A stretch of 64,000 bases of DNA, taken from assembly GCA_902768665.1 (NCBI GenBank), contig CACXMA010000008.1:1-64000 (forward strand). The letters run 5' to 3'. This document shows, one piece after another, positions 61,808-64,000 of the stretch (position 1 is the stretch's first letter; every line of letters begins with the position of its first letter). A program made the translations under genes and the position numbers. The notes under the pieces were generated by a model. It searched no databases, had not been told where the DNA came from, and saw only the letters and a list, made by a program, of their open reading frames with translations. The stretch comes from an uncultured Bacteroidia bacterium (lineage in GTDB: Bacteria; Bacteroidota; Bacteroidia; Bacteroidales; UBA932).

Positions 61808-62595
61808 GTTGCAGGAGCCTCCGCCGCGGCCCGGGCTGCGGCTTCCGCCTGCGCACGTTCGACGGCTTTGGACTTCTTGAGAATGAAGCCTGAGCCGAGG
61901 TATTTCGTGCGGACATCGTCGTCGGCCGCCAGTTCCTCGGGCGTGCCCGACATGAGGATGGTTCCCTCGTAGAGCAGATAGTCGCGGTCGGTGATGGCGA
62001 GCGTCTCGCCGACGTTGTGGTCGGTGATGATGACGCCGATGTTGCGGTATTTCAGCTTGGCGATAATAAACTGGATGTCCTCGACGGCAATCGGGTCGAC
62101 CCCCGCGAAAGGCTCGTCCAGGAGGATGAATTTCGGGTCCACGGCCAGCGCACGGGCAATTTCGCAGCGGCGGCGCTCACCGCCAGAGAGCTGGATGCCC
62201 TTGCTCCTGCGGACCTTCGAGAGGTTGAATTCGTCGATCAGTTCCTCCAGCCGCTCCCGGCGGACTTTCTTGGGGATGTTGACCATTTCCATGACGGACA
62301 TGATGTTGTCCTCGACGCTCATCTTGCGGAAGACGGAGGCTTCCTGCGGGAGATAGCCGATGCCTTTCTGGGAGCGCTTGAACATCGGCAGGCCGGTGAT
62401 GTCCTCGTCCTCGAGGAAGATGCGGCCTTCGTTCGGAACGACCTGACCCGTAATCATATAGAAGCTGGTCGTCTTGCCGGCGCCGTTCGGCCCGAGGAAA
62501 CCGACGATTTCGCCCTGGTTCACTTCCATGGATACGCCCTTGACAACTGTCCGGACGCCATATTTCTTGACGAGATTTTCGCAGCGTAGTTTCAT
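61795..62595 (-). CDS. lptB: LPS export ABC transporter ATPase LptB
   Basis: Encodes 266 residues. Walker A is [17 protein letters not shown] (about 35-51), the signature is [17 protein letters not shown] and Walker B is [15 protein letters not shown], with the LptB-typical [15 protein letters not shown]. It powers lipopolysaccharide transport from the inner membrane. The C-terminus carries an extra Ala-rich tail of about 25 residues ([17 protein letters not shown]). It starts 17 bases after dnaX. Confidence 0.95.
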   Translation of the reverse strand: MKLRCENLVKKYGVRTVVKGVSMEVNQGEIVGFLGPNGAGKTTSFYMITGQVVPNEGRIFLEDEDITGLPMFKRSQKGIGYLPQEASVFRKMSVEDNIMSVMEMVNIPKKVRRERLEELIDEFNLSKVRRSKGIQLSGGERRRCEIARALAVDPKFILLDEPFAGVDPIAVEDIQFIIAKLKYRNIGVIITDHNVGETLAITDRDYLLYEGTILMSGTPEELAADDDVRTKYLGSGFILKKSKAVERAQAEAAARAAAEAPATQNT

Positions 62596-62612
62596 CTTCT
62601 TCTTTCGTTCTC

Positions 62613-64000
62613 TTATTTAACGTCGAGGCTAAGCTCGTCCACAAGCTTTCTCAGTTCCGGATTCGATCCGATCAGTTCCCGGGCCTTTTCCTCCGGGAGA
62701 TAGGCCTTCTTCGGCTGCTCCTCCTGCGGCAGCAGACCGACACGGATCTTGACGCGGCCATAATTGAGCGACCGGGCAAGCGTCCCTTCGATATCGCTGC
62801 GGAGATTCTTCTCGATCCAGTCCTGCTGCGCCACGCTGGCGACATCGAAGCAGAGGACCTTGACGTCGCCATCCTCCGTCTCGATATTCATCTTCACGCC
62901 GGAGAGCATGCTGGCCAGACGCGGACGGGACTTGTAGACCTCCGGAAGCGTGGCCCAGACCTCACGGATGCGCTCGTCGGAAGGCGCCTCATCGGCCCTG
63001 GCGGCCTCCTCGGCCACTTTCGCCGCCTCTTCCTTTTCCTGCAGCAGCGAATTGATCGACAGCGACGCGCCGGTCTTTGCCGCCCGCCTTCTGCCAGCAG
63101 GCGCAGTCGCCGCTGCGGCGCCGGTATGGTCTCCGTCGAAGGACTCCGCTCCGCTTCGCGTCGCTCCGGCCCCTCCCACTGCTGCCTGCGTCATCGGCGT
63201 TGCCGATAACTTGTCATCAGCGGGCCCCTCCCCCTGCCCCTGTCCGGGGGTGGACAGGCCTTCGACAGAGACCACACCGCCACCGGATGCAGCGGCAACT
63301 GCCGGTTTAATAGGTGCCGGAGCAGTCTGGGGTTTCTGCGCCTTTACTGGAGAAGCAGGAGCGGCAGGAGCAGCAACGGCAGGCTGGTCTTTCCGGGCAT
63401 TGGCATAGGCCAGACGCATCAGGGCGAATTCGATGTGGAGGCGGGGGTTCACGGCGGTGCGGTAGCCGGCCTCGCAGGCGGTCGTGATGCCGAGGGCTTC
63501 GAAAAGGAAAGGAAGCGAGGCGCGGGAGGCCTGCTCCTGGTAGCGTTTCTTCAGCGACTCGGGCAGCTCGAGGAGGGCCTCCAACCCGGCCGTCCGGGCA
63601 ACGACGAGGTCTCTCAGATGGGCGCTCAGCGCGGCGACGAAATGGAGGGCGTTGAAGCCCTTGGAAAGCACCTCGTCGAAGGTCAGAAGGGCCTTCCCGT
63701 AGTCCCCGGCGAGGAAATCGTCCACCAGGGAGAAGCTGTATTCGTAGTCGAGGACGTTGAGGTTGCGGATGACGTCCTCGTACTGGACCGCCGTGCCGCA
63801 GAAGGCGACCGTCTGGTCGAAGATGGTCAGGGCGTCGCGCATGGCCCCGTCGGCCTTCATGGCAATGACGTGGAGGGACTCGTCGTCGATCGTCACGCCT
63901 TCCTTGGCGGCGATGTCGCGGAGGTTGCGGACGATGTCGGGGATGCTGATGCGGTTGAAGTCGTAGGTCTGGCAGCGGGACAGGATCGTCGGGAGGATCT
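62613..64000 (-). CDS. dnaX: DNA polymerase III subunits gamma/tau, C-terminal part (cut by window edge)
   Basis: The frame is open to the window end, so the ATPase N-terminus is outside. Visible are the end of the AAA+ domain ([34 protein letters not shown]), the gamma collar domain III (about 63690-63410) and the tau-specific C-terminal domain. The linker between them is Pro/Ala-rich. It contains a segment translated as [20 protein letters not shown] that is encoded by a copy of the dispersed repeat found at 395. The reading frame is kept throughout, so the protein should be made in full. Confidence 0.95.
   Translation of the reverse strand, partial: ILPTILSRCQTYDFNRISIPDIVRNLRDIAAKEGVTIDDESLHVIAMKADGAMRDALTIFDQTVAFCGTAVQYEDVIRNLNVLDYEYSFSLVDDFLAGDYGKALLTFDEVLSKGFNALHFVAALSAHLRDLVVARTAGLEALLELPESLKKRYQEQASRASLPFLFEALGITTACEAGYRTAVNPRLHIEFALMRLAYANARKDQPAVAAPAAPASPVKAQKPQTAPAPIKPAVAAASGGGVVSVEGLSTPGQGQGEGPADDKLSATPMTQAAVGGAGATRSGAESFDGDHTGAAAATAPAGRRRAAKTGASLSINSLLQEKEEAAKVAEEAARADEAPSDERIREVWATLPEVYKSRPRLASMLSGVKMNIETEDGDVKVLCFDVASVAQQDWIEKNLRSDIEGTLARSLNYGRVKIRVGLLPQEEQPKKAYLPEEKARELIGSNPELRKLVDELSLDVK
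63120..63281 (-). repeat. Dispersed GC-rich repeat inserted in frame in dnaX (copy B) with terminal inverted repeats
   Basis: The core 63158-63239 (minus strand) matches the intergenic copy at 395-474. The two boxes of 19 and 17 bases are identical, and the region between differs mainly around the small hairpin, here ATCGGC-AAC-GCCGAT. Outside the core, 63120-63145 and 63256-63281 form a 26-base inverted repeat with 4 mismatches (inner part GGTCTCCGTCGAAGGACT). The whole segment lies in the flexible linker of DnaX and contains no stop in that frame. Confidence 0.75.

Noticed and set aside
63120-63281. The dnaX segment as a programmed frameshift signal
   Set aside because: The frame is continuous through the segment to the tau C-terminus and no A-rich slippery heptamer is seen there. 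Nucleotide identity to the intergenic copy explains it better.
1-64000. CRISPR array, tRNA or rRNA genes
   Set aside because: No array of spaced direct repeats and no recognisable tRNA or rRNA sequence was seen by reading. A covariance-model scan was not possible here.

Overview
This 64 kb window looks like core chromosome of a GC-rich member of the Bacteroidales (Bacteroidota). Three things point there. The promoters are of the Bacteroidota type (TTTG, a 19-21 base gap, TAnnTTTG). The gene content is typical: a Bacteroidota-type omega subunit, degenerate-zinc DksA, TPR-linked histidine kinases, a SusC-like outer-membrane protein, OmpH/BamA/BamD and a DUF4783-type protein. Very long open antisense frames reflect the high GC. 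Genus cannot be fixed from the sequence alone. No rRNA, tRNA or CRISPR array was recognised.

Layout. 1-860: the right end of an IS3-family element (cut by the window edge), then a gene-free island of repeats and palindromes. 918-5658 (minus): nadK-uppS-bamA-skp, envelope biogenesis. 5747-10025 (plus): pdxJ, an OmpH-like lipoprotein, a glycosyltransferase and a LysM/periplasmic-binding protein. 10139-11482: gdhA. 11537-17165 (minus): trxB-bamD-rpoZ-recN-gltX. 17289-19073 (plus): an OadA-like carboxyltransferase whose biotin domain lacks the usual lysine, converging on and overlapping radC. 19850-24018 (minus): a signalling operon of TPR histidine kinase, receiver protein, TPR membrane protein and small membrane protein. 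24068-25863 (minus): a fimbrillin-like lipoprotein with a membrane-anchored AraC regulator. 26076-30600 (minus): ileS-dksA-lspA. 30686-31912 (plus): cvpA-tsaB. 31909-33643 (minus): greA, a HIT protein and a TlpA-like lipoprotein. 33794-36085 (minus): an orphan, visibly less GC-rich SusC-like protein. 36225-49497 (minus): a compact run of xseA-xseB, then a glycogen/alpha-glucan cluster (branching enzyme, debranching enzyme, GT4, GH57, glycogen synthase-phosphorylase fusion), then ribF. 49636-50306 (plus): a PIN-domain toxin-antitoxin pair. 50358-53544 (plus): engB, prs, a small Cys-rich membrane protein, der. 53664-58191: DUF4783-like protein (minus), rlmH and a 1180-residue NtrY-like kinase (plus). 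58245-60586 (minus): efp, ispH, cmk. 60659-61807 (plus): a sigma54-type activator without a DNA-binding domain. 61795-64000 (minus): lptB and the C-terminal part of dnaX.

Most of the window is housekeeping. The most unusual signal is repeat DNA that enters genes in frame. A roughly 80-base GC-rich sequence with an internal hairpin lies in the intergenic island beside the IS (395-474) and again, inverted, inside the dnaX linker (63158-63239). There it is flanked by 26-base inverted repeats and is translated without a stop. A second palindromic sequence is tandemly duplicated in frame in ribF (36654-36747). Together they suggest families of small palindromic elements that spread both between and within genes.
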